From the NCBI GenBank assembly GCA_036518635.1, contig DATDMT010000275.1, forward strand, positions 1 to 46,954: a stretch of DNA of 46,954 bases, given 5' to 3'. Numbering within the stretch: the stretch's first letter is position 1; each line of letters begins with the position of its first letter. The notes below the pieces were generated by a model. It saw only the letters and a program-made list of their open reading frames with translations. It searched no databases and was not told the DNA's origin. This DNA comes from AWTP1-18 sp036518635. GTDB lineage: Bacteria; Pseudomonadota; Gammaproteobacteria; Burkholderiales; Rhodocyclaceae. Shown here in pieces: positions 26,061-34,586 of this stretch. The position numbers and the translations under genes are program-made.

Positions 26061-27184
26061 TGGATATCGCCTTTATCGACGTGACGGTGACGCGCAGCTA
26101 CGGCGGCTTGCAGACCGCCGTCTGGCAGACCGCCGCGGCCCTCGCCGAGCGCGGCCACCGCGTCACCGTGTACGGCGGCGACGGGCCGATCCGGCCTGAC
26201 CTGGGCGGCCGCGCGGTGAGCGTCAAGACCTTCCCCTTCACCCCCCGCGAGCGCTACCCCAACCTGGGCACGCGCTTTCGCAAGCTGGCCGAGCGCCACT
26301 CCTTCCTGCGCGCCGCCCAGGCCGATTTCGACGCGGCCGAGCACGATTGGGCCATCGTCACCAAGCCCTACGATTTCCTCTGGCCCTGGCGCAGCCGCGC
26401 GGCCACCCGCTTCGCCTTTCTCTCCGGCGGCACCGACTTCTTCCTCGGCGACCGCCGCCTGGCCGAGCATGTGGACGTCTTCCTCGCCTGCAGCCAGTTC
26501 AACGCCTGGCAGCTCTATGGCCACTTCGGCCGCTCGGCGGCGGTGGTCTATAACGGCGTCGATGTGAACAGCTTCAATCCCGCCTGCCGCGACCCGGGGT
26601 TGCGCGAACAACTTGGCATCGCGCCAGACGAGGTGGTGTTCGCCTTCGCCGGCCGCCTGGTCGGCTGGAAGGGCGTGCATCTGGCGGTGCAGGCGCTGGC
26701 CACGGCGCCCCTGGCCGGCCTCAAGGCCAAGCTGCTGGTGGTCGGCGACGGCGCCGCCCTGGCCGGCCTGCGCCGCGATGCGGCGGCGGCGGGCGTGGCC
26801 GAGCGGGTGCTGTTCCATGCCGCGGTGGCGCACCACGAGCTGCCGCGCATCTACGCCAGCGCCGACGTCGGCATCTTCCCCAGCCTCGGTGACGAGGCTT
26901 TCGGCATCACCGTCGCCGAGGCCATGGCCTGCGGCCTGCCGGTGGTCGCCGCCTACAACGGCGGCATACCGGAAGTGGTGGGTAACGAGGGCAGTTGCGG
27001 CCAGTTGTTCACCGTCGGCGACGTGCTCGGCTGCGCCCGCGCCATGGCCGAACTGGCGCGCCTGAGCGACGAGCAGCGGCGGCAGCGCGGCGCGGCGGCG
27101 CGGCAGCGGGTTACCGAGCGCTACACCTGGGCCCTGGCCGCCGAGCGAGTGGAAGCAGCGATGTTGGCAACGGCGCCGCGATGA
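26060..27184 (+). CDS. Glycosyltransferase family 4
   Basis: A 374-residue GT4 protein beginning MDIAFIDVTVTRSYGGLQTA, with a start that overlaps the deacetylase stop by one base (TGATG). Features: VVYNGVDVNSFNP, FAFAGRLVGWKGVHLAVQAL, and FPSLGDEAFGITVAEAMACG with intact EX7E glutamates. It overlaps the next gene by four bases. Probably extends the outer core; sugar specificity is unknown. Confidence 0.92.
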   Translation: MDIAFIDVTVTRSYGGLQTAVWQTAAALAERGHRVTVYGGDGPIRPDLGGRAVSVKTFPFTPRERYPNLGTRFRKLAERHSFLRAAQADFDAAEHDWAIVTKPYDFLWPWRSRAATRFAFLSGGTDFFLGDRRLAEHVDVFLACSQFNAWQLYGHFGRSAAVVYNGVDVNSFNPACRDPGLREQLGIAPDEVVFAFAGRLVGWKGVHLAVQALATAPLAGLKAKLLVVGDGAALAGLRRDAAAAGVAERVLFHAAVAHHELPRIYASADVGIFPSLGDEAFGITVAEAMACGLPVVAAYNGGIPEVVGNEGSCGQLFTVGDVLGCARAMAELARLSDEQRRQRGAAARQRVTERYTWALAAERVEAAMLATAPR

Positions 27185-28368
27185 CCGTGCGGCCGATGCG
27201 CATCGCCTTCATCAACCCGCAGTCGGTGCCCGGCGATCTGCCGTCCACGCTGCAGGCCCTGCAGATGGTGGATGCCTTCGCCCAGTGCGGCCATGCGGTG
27301 GACGTGGTGACGCCGGCGCCGTCGGCTGGGCTCAGCGCGCGGCAAATCCTCGGCCGCGAGGCGCACCCCGGGGTGCATTGGCAACATAGCCCGGCCCTGC
27401 GCCGGCGTTGGTTTTTCCCGTTTTCCAGTCATCGCCTGTTCTACCGTCACGCGATTCAGTGGCTGCGCCGGGAGCGGCCGGATGTGGCCTATGTGCGCAA
27501 CCTGAAACTGGCCGAGGCGATACTCCAGGCACTGCCGCAACAGGCCGTAGTGTTCGAGACCCACGAGCTGTTCGCGCAGAGTTTCGCCGAGCATCACGCC
27601 CCCCTCGGCCTCGGCGCCCGGCGCAAGCTGCGCGCTCTGGAGCGGCGCGAGGCCTACGTCTACGGCAAGTGCCGCGGCTTGGTGGCGATCACCGAAACCC
27701 TGCTCGGCGACATCCGCCAGCGCTACGGCGACACCGGCGCGGCGCTGGTGGCGCCCGACGGCGTGGACCCGGAACCCGCCGCCCGCGCCCTGGCCGTACC
27801 CCGCACCGCCAATGCGCGGCCGGCGCTGCTCTACCTGGGCAGCCTGCATCGCTGGAAGGGCGTGGAGACCGTCATCGACGCCTTGCCGGCAATCGCCGAT
27901 TGCGATTTGTGGATTGCCGGCGGCGGCACCGCGCGCATGCAGGAACTGGCCCAGCGCCCCAGCGCCCGAGCCTGTGCCGGGCGCCTGCACCTGCTCGGCC
28001 AGATTCCGCCGGCCGAGCGTTTCGAACTGATCGCCAAGTCCGACCTGTGCCTGCTGCCGCTGACCCAGAGCAGCATCGGCAGCCGCTACACCTCGCCCTT
28101 GAAGCTGTTCGAATACATGGCCATGGGCAAGCCCATCCTCGCCAGCGATCACCCTTCGCTGCGCGAAGTGCTGCGCCATGGCGACAACGGCTGGCTGGTG
28201 GCGCCGGACGATCCGGCGCGCCTGGCGGAGGGTGCCAGCAAGCTGTTGGCCGACCCGGCACTGCGCGCCGCCCTCGGTGCCCAGGCCCTGGCGGATAGCC
28301 GCCGCTACACCTGGCGCGCCCGTGCGGAAGCCGTGACGAAATGGATGGAATCGATATGTTCAGCCTGA
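27181..28368 (+). CDS. Glycosyltransferase family 4
   Basis: A 395-residue GT4-type protein: RIAFINPQSVPGDLPSTLQA, RPDVAYVRNLKLAEAILQAL, VVFETHELFAQ, LVAPDGVDPE, LLYLGSLHRWKGVETVIDAL and the donor block SRYTSPLKLFEYMAMGKPIL. The SPLKLFEYMA variant is typical of one GT4 subgroup, often found in capsule and LPS loci. ATGA overlap with the upstream gene indicates coupling; it overlaps the start of the ligase gene by 13 bases. Confidence 0.92.
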   Translation: MTVRPMRIAFINPQSVPGDLPSTLQALQMVDAFAQCGHAVDVVTPAPSAGLSARQILGREAHPGVHWQHSPALRRRWFFPFSSHRLFYRHAIQWLRRERPDVAYVRNLKLAEAILQALPQQAVVFETHELFAQSFAEHHAPLGLGARRKLRALERREAYVYGKCRGLVAITETLLGDIRQRYGDTGAALVAPDGVDPEPAARALAVPRTANARPALLYLGSLHRWKGVETVIDALPAIADCDLWIAGGGTARMQELAQRPSARACAGRLHLLGQIPPAERFELIAKSDLCLLPLTQSSIGSRYTSPLKLFEYMAMGKPILASDHPSLREVLRHGDNGWLVAPDDPARLAEGASKLLADPALRAALGAQALADSRRYTWRARAEAVTKWMESICSA

Positions 28369-29561
28369 GGCGGCAAACCCTCGAAGGCGTCATGCTGGCC
28401 GGCGTCGGCGCCGCTGCTGCGGCGATGCTGATGCCCGGCTTCGGCCGCATCGGCTATCTCGGCATGCTGCTCGCCTTGCTGGCCTGGCTGTTCCTCGGCC
28501 GTCAGCGCCAGGGTGCGGCTCACTTCCTGCACCCGCTGTGGCTGGGCTATTACGCGCTGGTATCCCTGTTGCTGCTGTCCGCCCGCGTCTCGCCCGATGC
28601 GGCGCTGACCTTCGGCGCCGTGGGCGATACGGTGTTGCGCTACGCCCTGCTGGCGCCGCCGCTGACGCATCTGCTGTGTTCGCCCGAGGGCCGCCGCCGC
28701 GTCGGCGCTGCCCTGGCCCTGGTCGGCCTGGTGGGCGTCGTCTGCAACGCCGGCCAATATGCCTACGAACTGGCGTTCGATCCGGCGCGCCTGGCCGAGA
28801 TCATGGAGCATCGCCGCTGGTCGGATGCCCTGGTGTTCTTCTTCCCCTTCCTGCTGCTGAGCGGCCGGAACAGCCAGGGCTGGCAGGCCCGTGGCTGGTA
28901 TTTCACCGCCTTCCTCGCCACCGCCATGATCATCGGCACCGGCGCCCGCGGCGCCTGGCTGGCGCTGCTGGCGGCGCTGTTCGTCTGGTTGGTCGCCGAC
29001 CGCGAATACCGGCCCCTGATCCAGCGGCTGCTGCTGGGCATCGCCGTCGTCGGCGTGCTGGCCTATCTGCTGCTGCCTTCCCACATCGTCGCCGACCGCG
29101 TCAAGCAGGGCTTCGACAGCAGCTCGCGGGTCTCCGGCACCTGGGGGCCGAGCCTGAAGATGATGGCCGACCATCCCTGGCAGGGCTACGGCTACGGTCA
29201 GGAAATCTTCCATGCCGAGTTCAATCGCCGCGCGCCCAACGAAAGTAGCTGGTCCTTCAAGACCTCCCTCGGTCCCCACAGCATCTATCTGGAGGTCGGC
29301 TTCGCCGCCGGTGTGCCGGCCCTGCTGCTGTTGCTCGGCCTGGTTTGCGGCGCCTGCGGCTGCTTGTGGCGGGCGATCAAAGGCAACAACGGCCTGGCCG
29401 ATGCGGACCGCTTCCTCGCCCTGGCGACCGCCTGTTCCTGGGTGGCCTTCTACGTGGTGCGCGGCTCCTTCGAGTCGGTCCGCTGGGGCCCCCTGTTTCT
29501 CCTGCTGCCGCTGGCGGTGGCGCTGCATCGGGAAGTGTTCAATGACCAAGCCAAAATCTGA
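28356..29561 (+). CDS. O-antigen ligase family protein (WaaL/Wzy-like)
   Basis: A 401-residue polytopic membrane protein with roughly ten hydrophobic spans. The Wzy_C/O-antigen ligase region contains IIGTGARGAWLALLAALF and a periplasmic loop ending in SLGPHSIYLEVGFAAGVPAL, where the His of PHSIYLE matches the catalytic histidine of ligases. WaaL joins O-chain to the lipid A-core on the periplasmic side; a Wzy polymerase is an alternative. The ATG at 28356 has TGGAA six bases upstream; a longer start at 28341 is possible. The 3' end overlaps the next gene by 20 bases. Confidence 0.9.
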   Translation: MFSLRRQTLEGVMLAGVGAAAAAMLMPGFGRIGYLGMLLALLAWLFLGRQRQGAAHFLHPLWLGYYALVSLLLLSARVSPDAALTFGAVGDTVLRYALLAPPLTHLLCSPEGRRRVGAALALVGLVGVVCNAGQYAYELAFDPARLAEIMEHRRWSDALVFFFPFLLLSGRNSQGWQARGWYFTAFLATAMIIGTGARGAWLALLAALFVWLVADREYRPLIQRLLLGIAVVGVLAYLLLPSHIVADRVKQGFDSSSRVSGTWGPSLKMMADHPWQGYGYGQEIFHAEFNRRAPNESSWSFKTSLGPHSIYLEVGFAAGVPALLLLLGLVCGACGCLWRAIKGNNGLADADRFLALATACSWVAFYVVRGSFESVRWGPLFLLLPLAVALHREVFNDQAKI

Positions 29562-30594
29562 TTCCAGCTTCCTCGTCATCCGCCGCGACAACATCGGCGA
29601 CCTGGTGTGCACCACGCCGCTGTTGCGGGCCCTGCGCGAGCATTTTCCCGCCGCCCGCATCGATGCCCTGGTGAATAGCTACAACCGCCCGGTGCTGGAA
29701 GGCAACCCGGATGTGGATCACGTGTACCACTACACCAAGGCCAAGCACCGCGCCGCCGGCGAGACCGTGCTCGGCGTGCATGCGCGCCGCCTGGCGCTGA
29801 TGTGGCAACTGCGCCGCCATCACTACGACTACGTGATCCTCGCCAACGGCGGCTACCTGCAGCGCCCGCTCAAGCTGGCGCGCTGGGTGGCGCCGCGGGC
29901 CGTGATCGGCTTCGTTCCGGTGGGCCAGGCTGCACCCGGCATCGACCTGCCGGTGGCTATCGACACGCTGCAGCGCCACGAAGCGGAGAACATCTTTCGC
30001 CTGCTGCAGCCGCTGGGCATCTCCGGCCCGGTGCCGGCGATGCGCGTCGTGCCTCAGCCGGCGCTGCTGGCCGCGGTCCGCGCCCGCCTGCAGCAGTTGC
30101 CCTGGGGCACCCAGGCGCCGCTGCGGGTGGCGGTGCATATCAGCGCCCGCAAGGAACTTCAGCGCTGGCCGGCGGACCGTTTCGTCGCCCTGATGCGGGC
30201 CCTGCATCAGCGCTGGAACTGCGCCTTCCTGTTGTTCTGGTCGCCGGGCGACGAGCACAACCCGCACCACCCGGGTGACGACCGCAAGGCCGCGACCATC
30301 ATGGCCGGCGCCGGCGACTTGCCGGTGATGGCCTGCCCCACCGAACAACTCGACGAACTCATCGCCGGCCTCGCCGCCTGCGATGCGATGGTCTGCTCCG
30401 ATGGCGGCGCGATGCACCTGGGCGCCGGGCTGGGCTTGCCGATGGTGAGCTTCTTCGGCAACTCGGATGCCTGGAAGTGGCATCCCTGGGGTGTGGCGCA
30501 TGAAGTCCTGCAGATGGACAGCCGCAAGGTGGAAGACATCTCCGTCGCCGCCGCCGAAGCGGCCTTCGCCCGGGTGATGACCGCCCGCAGTTAG
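29542..30594 (+). CDS. Glycosyltransferase family 9 (heptosyltransferase-like)
   Basis: A 350-residue GT9 protein: FLVIRRDNIGDLVCTTPLLR at the N-terminus, VAVHISARKELQRWPADRFV in the middle, and AMVCSDGGAMHLGAGLGLPM with FFGNSDAWKWHPWG near the end. Probably a core heptosyltransferase or a paralogue with changed specificity, since SDGG replaces the usual D(S/T)GP. It is the last gene of the run of coupled LPS genes and begins inside the ligase gene. Confidence 0.92.
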   Translation: MTKPKSDSSFLVIRRDNIGDLVCTTPLLRALREHFPAARIDALVNSYNRPVLEGNPDVDHVYHYTKAKHRAAGETVLGVHARRLALMWQLRRHHYDYVILANGGYLQRPLKLARWVAPRAVIGFVPVGQAAPGIDLPVAIDTLQRHEAENIFRLLQPLGISGPVPAMRVVPQPALLAAVRARLQQLPWGTQAPLRVAVHISARKELQRWPADRFVALMRALHQRWNCAFLLFWSPGDEHNPHHPGDDRKAATIMAGAGDLPVMACPTEQLDELIAGLAACDAMVCSDGGAMHLGAGLGLPMVSFFGNSDAWKWHPWGVAHEVLQMDSRKVEDISVAAAEAAFARVMTARS

Positions 30595-30678
30595 ACCGGG
30601 GCCGGCTGAAATGCCGGTCGGGTGACAGGCTGAGGACAGCCTCGATCGTTACGATGTAACAAGTTGTAAGCGATCGAA

Positions 30679-30705
30679 CCGGCGCCCCTGTTGCGCCGGG
30701 TGTCT
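30679..30705 (+). terminator. Possible terminator of the LPS operon
   Basis: CCGGCGC (30679-30685) pairs with GCGCCGG (30693-30699) around a seven-base loop, followed by GTGTCTTCCTT, a weak T-rich tail. It lies 85 bases past the last LPS gene and before the DUF535 gene. The gap 30595-30734 also holds a CGATCG-ended imperfect inverted repeat (30641-30675). Confidence 0.35.
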
Positions 30706-30734
30706 TCCTTGGTGCCTGAGCACCAACCCGGGTA

Positions 30735-31679
30735 ATGAGCTTCCTTCCACGCGGATTTTTGTCCTCGCACCTTACTGCGAGGAATTCATTTTCTTCCCTG
30801 CTCCATACGGCGAAAAAAGCCGCATGGGCCTTGTACCCGGAACAGGGATTCCGCGCCTGGCGCAATCGCGTCAAGCTCAAGCTCCGCGTCCTGCGTCACA
30901 GCCGGCATACCCTGGCCTGGTGGCGCTTTCTCGACGCATCGCCGCTGCACCCGCTGGCCGCCGACCATACCAACCTGTTTCATCTGATCCATCGCCCCTA
31001 CCTCAACTGGCGTTGGTCCGTGGCGCAGCGGCACCGGGTGATCCGCAGCCACTACCGCTGGGTGCGGCGGATGCCCTGGTTGTTGCGCAGCCACTTCGAA
31101 CCCCGGGTGCTGGTCCAGACCGCGCTGCCGCCGGGCGCCCGGATCGTCCTGCACAAGGATCGGATCTTCATGCGCGAGGGCGAGCTGGTGTTGTCGATCT
31201 ACAGCGCCGCAGAGCGTCTGTTGAGCCTGGCTTTCACCCTGCATGGTGGCGCCCGGCCGCGGCTGTACATCGGCGCGCTGCAGGGCAATCGCAGCGAAAC
31301 CGCCAGGCTGGCGATCAAGTCGCTGACCCGTGCGCTGCACGGCCTGCGGCCACGCGACTTGCTGGTGTTCGCCCTGCAGGAACTGGCGCAGAGGTTGGAC
31401 GTGAAGGAGATGCTGGCGGTTGCGGACTGCTCGCATTTTTCATCCAGCCCGAGCTACAAGTTCGGCGGCGGCAAATCCAGAGCCTTGTCCTATGACGACG
31501 TCTGGCGTGAGCATCAAGGCCGTCCGGCGCGTGACGGCTTTTTCTCGCTGCCTTTGAGTTATCGACGCAAGCCGGCGGAACTGGTGCCGTCGCACAAGCG
31601 CGCCCAGTACCGGCGCCGCTATGCGCAAATGGATGCGATCGCCGCCGAGCTCGCAGAGTTGCTGGCGCGGAGTTTGTGA
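30735..31679 (+). CDS. VirK/YbjX family (DUF535) protein
   Basis: A 314-residue protein of the DUF535 family, recognisable from HPYLNW-type block (RPYLNWRWSVAQRHRVIRSHY), LYIGALQGNRSE, LRPRDLLVFALQELA, the ADCSHFSSSPSYKFGGGKSR segment and a basic C-terminal stretch (SYRRKPAELVPSHKRAQYRR) (shown in pieces). Members (VirK of Shigella and Salmonella, YbjX) have been linked to outer-membrane and lipid A function, which fits its place next to the LPS genes. There is no signal peptide; localisation and activity are unknown. Confidence 0.88.
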   Translation: MSFLPRGFLSSHLTARNSFSSLLHTAKKAAWALYPEQGFRAWRNRVKLKLRVLRHSRHTLAWWRFLDASPLHPLAADHTNLFHLIHRPYLNWRWSVAQRHRVIRSHYRWVRRMPWLLRSHFEPRVLVQTALPPGARIVLHKDRIFMREGELVLSIYSAAERLLSLAFTLHGGARPRLYIGALQGNRSETARLAIKSLTRALHGLRPRDLLVFALQELAQRLDVKEMLAVADCSHFSSSPSYKFGGGKSRALSYDDVWREHQGRPARDGFFSLPLSYRRKPAELVPSHKRAQYRRRYAQMDAIAAELAELLARSL

Positions 31680-31735
31680 CCCGGCGCCAATCGCACGCGG
31701 TAGCTTGAAATCCGCCGGGCGGGGATAATCCGCCC

Positions 31736-32332
31736 ATGATTACCCTCCTCCGCCGCCTCGCCCCGCTGCTGCTGGCCTTGCTCGCCGCCGCCGCCTGGGC
31801 CGACACCACCATCGTCATCGTCCGCCACGGCGAGAAGCCGGAAGCCGGCCTCGGCCAGCTCACCTGCCAGGGCCTCAACCGCGCCCTGGCCCTGCCCAAG
31901 GTGCTGCTCGAACGCTACGGCAAACCCAGCGCGATCTACGCCACCAACCCGGCGATCAAGAAAAAGGACAAGGGCGTGCCCTACGCCTACATCCGCCCCC
32001 TGGCCACCATCGAGCCCCTGGCGATTCGCCTCGGCATGCCGGTGCACATCGACTGGGGCATGACCGACGTCGATCCGCTGGCCGCCGCTCTATTGCACGG
32101 CGGCGACGGCCTGCGGGTGGTGGCCTGGGAGCATCACCTCGCCGCGGTGCTGGCCCGTCGCCTGATGACCGCCGCCGGCGGCGATCCGGCGACAGTGCCG
32201 GATTGGGCTAATGACGATTTCGACAGCATCTACGTGGTTCGGGTCAGCGCCGATGGCGAAGGCAAGCGCCATGCGGTGTTTGCGAAGGAGGCGGAGGGCT
32301 TGAATGGGCAGGGGGAGAGTTGCCCGAACTGA
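31736..32332 (+). CDS. Exported histidine phosphatase-family protein
   Basis: A 198-residue protein with a cleavable signal peptide (1-22, ending AAAAWA) then TTIVIVRHGEKPEAG, the RHG core of the histidine phosphatase superfamily. The rest, with LTCQGLNRALALP and VVAWEHHLAAVLARRL, fits a periplasmic subgroup lacking the standard long insert. The substrate is unknown. A GATAAT (31724-31729) lies just upstream but with no well-placed -35. It is followed by repeats and the accessory islet. Confidence 0.85.
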   Translation: MITLLRRLAPLLLALLAAAAWADTTIVIVRHGEKPEAGLGQLTCQGLNRALALPKVLLERYGKPSAIYATNPAIKKKDKGVPYAYIRPLATIEPLAIRLGMPVHIDWGMTDVDPLAAALLHGGDGLRVVAWEHHLAAVLARRLMTAAGGDPATVPDWANDDFDSIYVVRVSADGEGKRHAVFAKEAEGLNGQGESCPN

Positions 32333-32339
32333 GGATGGT

Positions 32340-32520
32340 GTCGGCGCCCTCCCTTTGACCGCAGGGAATCCCTTTGGGACAAGGAGAGGCTTGGCCTGTC
32401 CTGAGCTGGTCGAAAGAGGGTGAGGATGGGGTAGGCCTCAAGTACGGCCCCCACCTCGTTCGCGCTGAGCCGCGCAATACCCACCCACGCCGTTCGTACT
32501 GAGCCTGTCGAAGTGCGGAC
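32340..32520. repeat. Cluster of dispersed intergenic repeat fragments
   Basis: Segments of common short repeats follow one another: a CCCTCCCTTTGA/GGATGGGG-type arm (32352-32432), GGCCTGTCCTGAGCTGGTCG (32391-32411), and CGTTCGTACTGAGCCTGTCG (32491-32510) with AAGTGCGGACGG after it. The CTGAGC...GTCGAA words recur within the stretch. No gene is seen here. Confidence 0.5.
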
Positions 32521-32549
32521 GGAATACGAAGGACGAGTCCCTCTCCCGT

Positions 32550-32935
32550 GACGCCGTCATTCCCGCTAAAGCGGGAATCCAGGTTTTGAGTTTGTGCCGT
32601 TTCCCAGGTACGCAATCTTGAATTAACCGCAGGTGCCGGGACTCGCCCCGGCGGGCGACCTCCTTTCTTGCTTCTGCAAGAAAGGAGGCAAAGAAGCAGC
32701 CCCCGCCGCCCCGCCCCAGCTTCGCTGGGGTTCCCTCGCTCCAGAAGCTTCGCCGGGCCGGTGGCTAAACTCGCTTCGCTCGGACAACGCCACCGGACTT
32801 CTCCCGTCGAAACTTCCTCCGCTCGGCGGGGCAGAGGGGAATTCGACACCGATCGCATAGCGATGTGCTTGCCGCGCAGGGCCACCTAGAAAATCAAATC
32901 ACACCGACCCTTCGGCCTTTCTGGAAAGGGACAGC
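32550..32935 (+). repeat. Structured long repeat, copy A (left boundary of islet)
   Basis: It starts with a REP-like hairpin TTCCCGCTAAAGCGGGAA (32560-32577), then a 13-bp perfect stem (32659-32671/32676-32688, TTCT loop), a second stem (32714-32720/32724-32730), and a third near 32758-32810 (CCGGTGGC/GCCACCGG). It matches the reverse complement of 36099-35728 along almost its full length, with compensatory changes in two stems. The tail (AAAATCAAATCACACCGACC, 32891-32910) also has counterparts in the other copies. It ends about 80 bases before the transglutaminase gene. Confidence 0.75.
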
Positions 32936-33014
32936 GAACGCCGGTCATGGCATATGGATTGCTGTTGGGATATTCTTGGCTCAATTCTGGTGCTGCTCCC
33001 TTTACTCAAAAATC

Positions 33015-34235
33015 ATGCAAAAGGCCGAAGCCAAAAATCATCATTGTCCTAGCCAGGCAGAAAACCGCCCGTTTCGCGGCAAGGCGATGGAGTCGCCGAT
33101 GAGCGACCAGATTGCGCGTGCCGATCAAATGGCGAATGGCGATTCGCGGGTGGGCGCGTTGGAGGCCATGGCCAATAACAGCAGCGCGGCGACGGCGCAA
33201 CGCCAGTTGATGGAGCGGATTCACCACAGCCCACGCATGTCCGACCAAAGAAAAAATTTGAAAGCTGTAGCGAACGACAATGCCCCGATTCAAAGAGTCA
33301 CCATCGAAGGCGCCGATGTCGATCATCGCGATAATAGGGACGGCGACGACACGGCCAGCCTAGAGTTTTATGACTACTACCGTGGCGGCGGCAATGCCAC
33401 CGAGGAAACGGTGATCGACGAATACATGGCACGTCAGCCGGCGGCGGATTTTGTCAATTCCGAGAAGTGGGAGGGTGAAATCCGCATGCGCGGACACTTG
33501 ATCGACGGGATGGACGAGATCAATGACAACAATCTTTTTGCATACAACTGGCAGGAAGATCAATGGACGCTTCCCGCCACATGGGGGGCGATCCCCGCAG
33601 AGGAGGCTGACGAAGGGCAGAATGCGGCATTCATGCCGGCCGCCGGACAGTCGCGCCTAGCGGCTTTGCAGGACCTGTTTCGGGCACCAGCGGCGGACGA
33701 GTCCTACTATATCGATTGCTCGACGGCGATCCTGGCCGTTCATTACCGCGCACTCGCCGAAACGATGGAAGCGTTGCACGCGGGATCGTTTGACCAGCGC
33801 TTCGCAAGGGAGGATGTAGTGATCAACGCTGCCGGTAGCGGACAGGTGAATGCCGGCCAGGGAATGGTCGATCCGCCTGGGGAGGCGTTGGCCGAGGAAG
33901 TTGCGCTAAGTGGCGTAGGCGACCTGATTCCCGGCGATATGGTCTATTTTCAAAATTTCTCCGATTACGAGGCGACGCATAGCGGCCCCGAAGCGGCGTG
34001 GGCTGGAGAGCACGCGATATACAAGGGAAACGATCAGTACCGCGGCTTTGGAACGGACAGCCGGGCGTACGATGAAATGGTTGAGCAATTGGTGACAACC
34101 TACAACGATCAGGGGCTCAACGAAGGCGCCGCCCGCAAGGCGGCGGATGCACGAGAAAACTCCGGTGAATCGTTGAATGGCGAGCTGCCGGGTATCACTG
34201 ACGTGAAGCGAGCGAGGAATCCACAAGGCTTATAA
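33015..34235 (+). CDS. Tgl-type transglutaminase effector-like protein with DUF4157-type leader
   Basis: A 406-residue protein. Residues about 47-95 read LEAMANNSSAATAQRQLMER then IHHSPRMSDQRKNLK and PIQRV, the repeat-like leader that in many bacteria precedes the DUF4157 (eCIS core) domain; that domain is absent here. The C-terminal half matches Bacillus Tgl transglutaminases (protein-glutamine gamma-glutamyltransferase): YIDCSTAILAVHYRAL with Cys235 (Tgl ECATAI), then GDMVYFQNF (Tgl GDCLYFKNP) and AWAGEHAIYKGNDQYRGFG with Glu332 (Tgl QWRGENVILLGE). Both members of the Cys/Glu catalytic dyad are kept. There is no signal peptide. The start is chosen at 33015 because the leader normally begins so; there is no clear ribosome site. 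Base composition is lower in GC than the neighbours. Predicted protein cross-linking or deamidating effector; not proven. Confidence 0.8.
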   Translation: MQKAEAKNHHCPSQAENRPFRGKAMESPMSDQIARADQMANGDSRVGALEAMANNSSAATAQRQLMERIHHSPRMSDQRKNLKAVANDNAPIQRVTIEGADVDHRDNRDGDDTASLEFYDYYRGGGNATEETVIDEYMARQPAADFVNSEKWEGEIRMRGHLIDGMDEINDNNLFAYNWQEDQWTLPATWGAIPAEEADEGQNAAFMPAAGQSRLAALQDLFRAPAADESYYIDCSTAILAVHYRALAETMEALHAGSFDQRFAREDVVINAAGSGQVNAGQGMVDPPGEALAEEVALSGVGDLIPGDMVYFQNFSDYEATHSGPEAAWAGEHAIYKGNDQYRGFGTDSRAYDEMVEQLVTTYNDQGLNEGAARKAADARENSGESLNGELPGITDVKRARNPQGL

Positions 34236-34303
34236 CGATCCGGCCCGGGTATATAGACGAGCGTGAGGCCTCTGGGTGGAGAGGAAACTACTTAACGCTC
34301 GAG

Positions 34304-34351
34304 GTGTAACCCATGTCCTTGAACTCGTGTGTTACCGATGTACTTGACCTC
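34304..34351. repeat. Two 23-bp tandem units, probable insertion-sequence end remnant
   Basis: GTGTAACCCATGTCCTTGAA (34304-34323, plus CTC) and GTGTTACCGATGTACTTGAC (34329-34348, plus CTC) are direct repeats with four mismatches and a 25-base period. Such paired ACC-ATGTCC-TTGAA words resemble the terminal binding sites of IS481/IS3-class elements, but no transposase fragment adjoins them. It lies directly before repeat copy C. Confidence 0.45.
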
Positions 34352-34361
34352 CACACCGCGT

Positions 34362-34576
34362 CGCCCCGCCCCAGCTTCGCTGGGCTTCCCTCGCTCCAGA
34401 AGCTTCGCCGGGCCGGTGGCTAAACTCGCTGCGCTCGGTTAACGCCAGTGGACTTCCCCCGTCGAAGCTTCCTCCGCTCGGCGGGACAGAGGGGAATTCA
34501 ACACCGACAGCATTGCGACACCCATGCTTTGTAGGGCTGCGGGTAAATCAAATTACCCCGCCCCCTTTTCGGTTTG
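34362..34576 (+). repeat. Structured long repeat, copy C (truncated, internal)
   Basis: It corresponds to copy A from the second stem onward (CCCAGCTTCGCTGGG, 34370-34384), continues through CAGAAGCTTCGCCGGGCCGG and ACAGAGGGGAATTCAACACC, and ends in a GCGGGTAA/TTACCCCGC hairpin (34541-34563). The first hairpins present in copies A and B are missing, and the third stem has mismatches, so this copy looks decayed. It lies between the 3' ends of the two cargo genes. The stretch 34236-34361 before it holds only the tandem units and no gene. Confidence 0.7.
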
Positions 34577-34586
34577 GCAATTACTT

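Noticed and set aside
32633..32889. Short reading frames across repeat copy A
   Set aside because: They lie within the structured repeat, recur only as parts of it, and have no ribosome site or family resemblance.
32865..33014. N-terminal extension of the transglutaminase gene back to 32865, which would add a hydrophobic segment
   Set aside because: The extension reads through the tail of repeat copy A; DUF4157-type leaders normally start shortly before the ANNS repeat, so ATG 33015 fits better.
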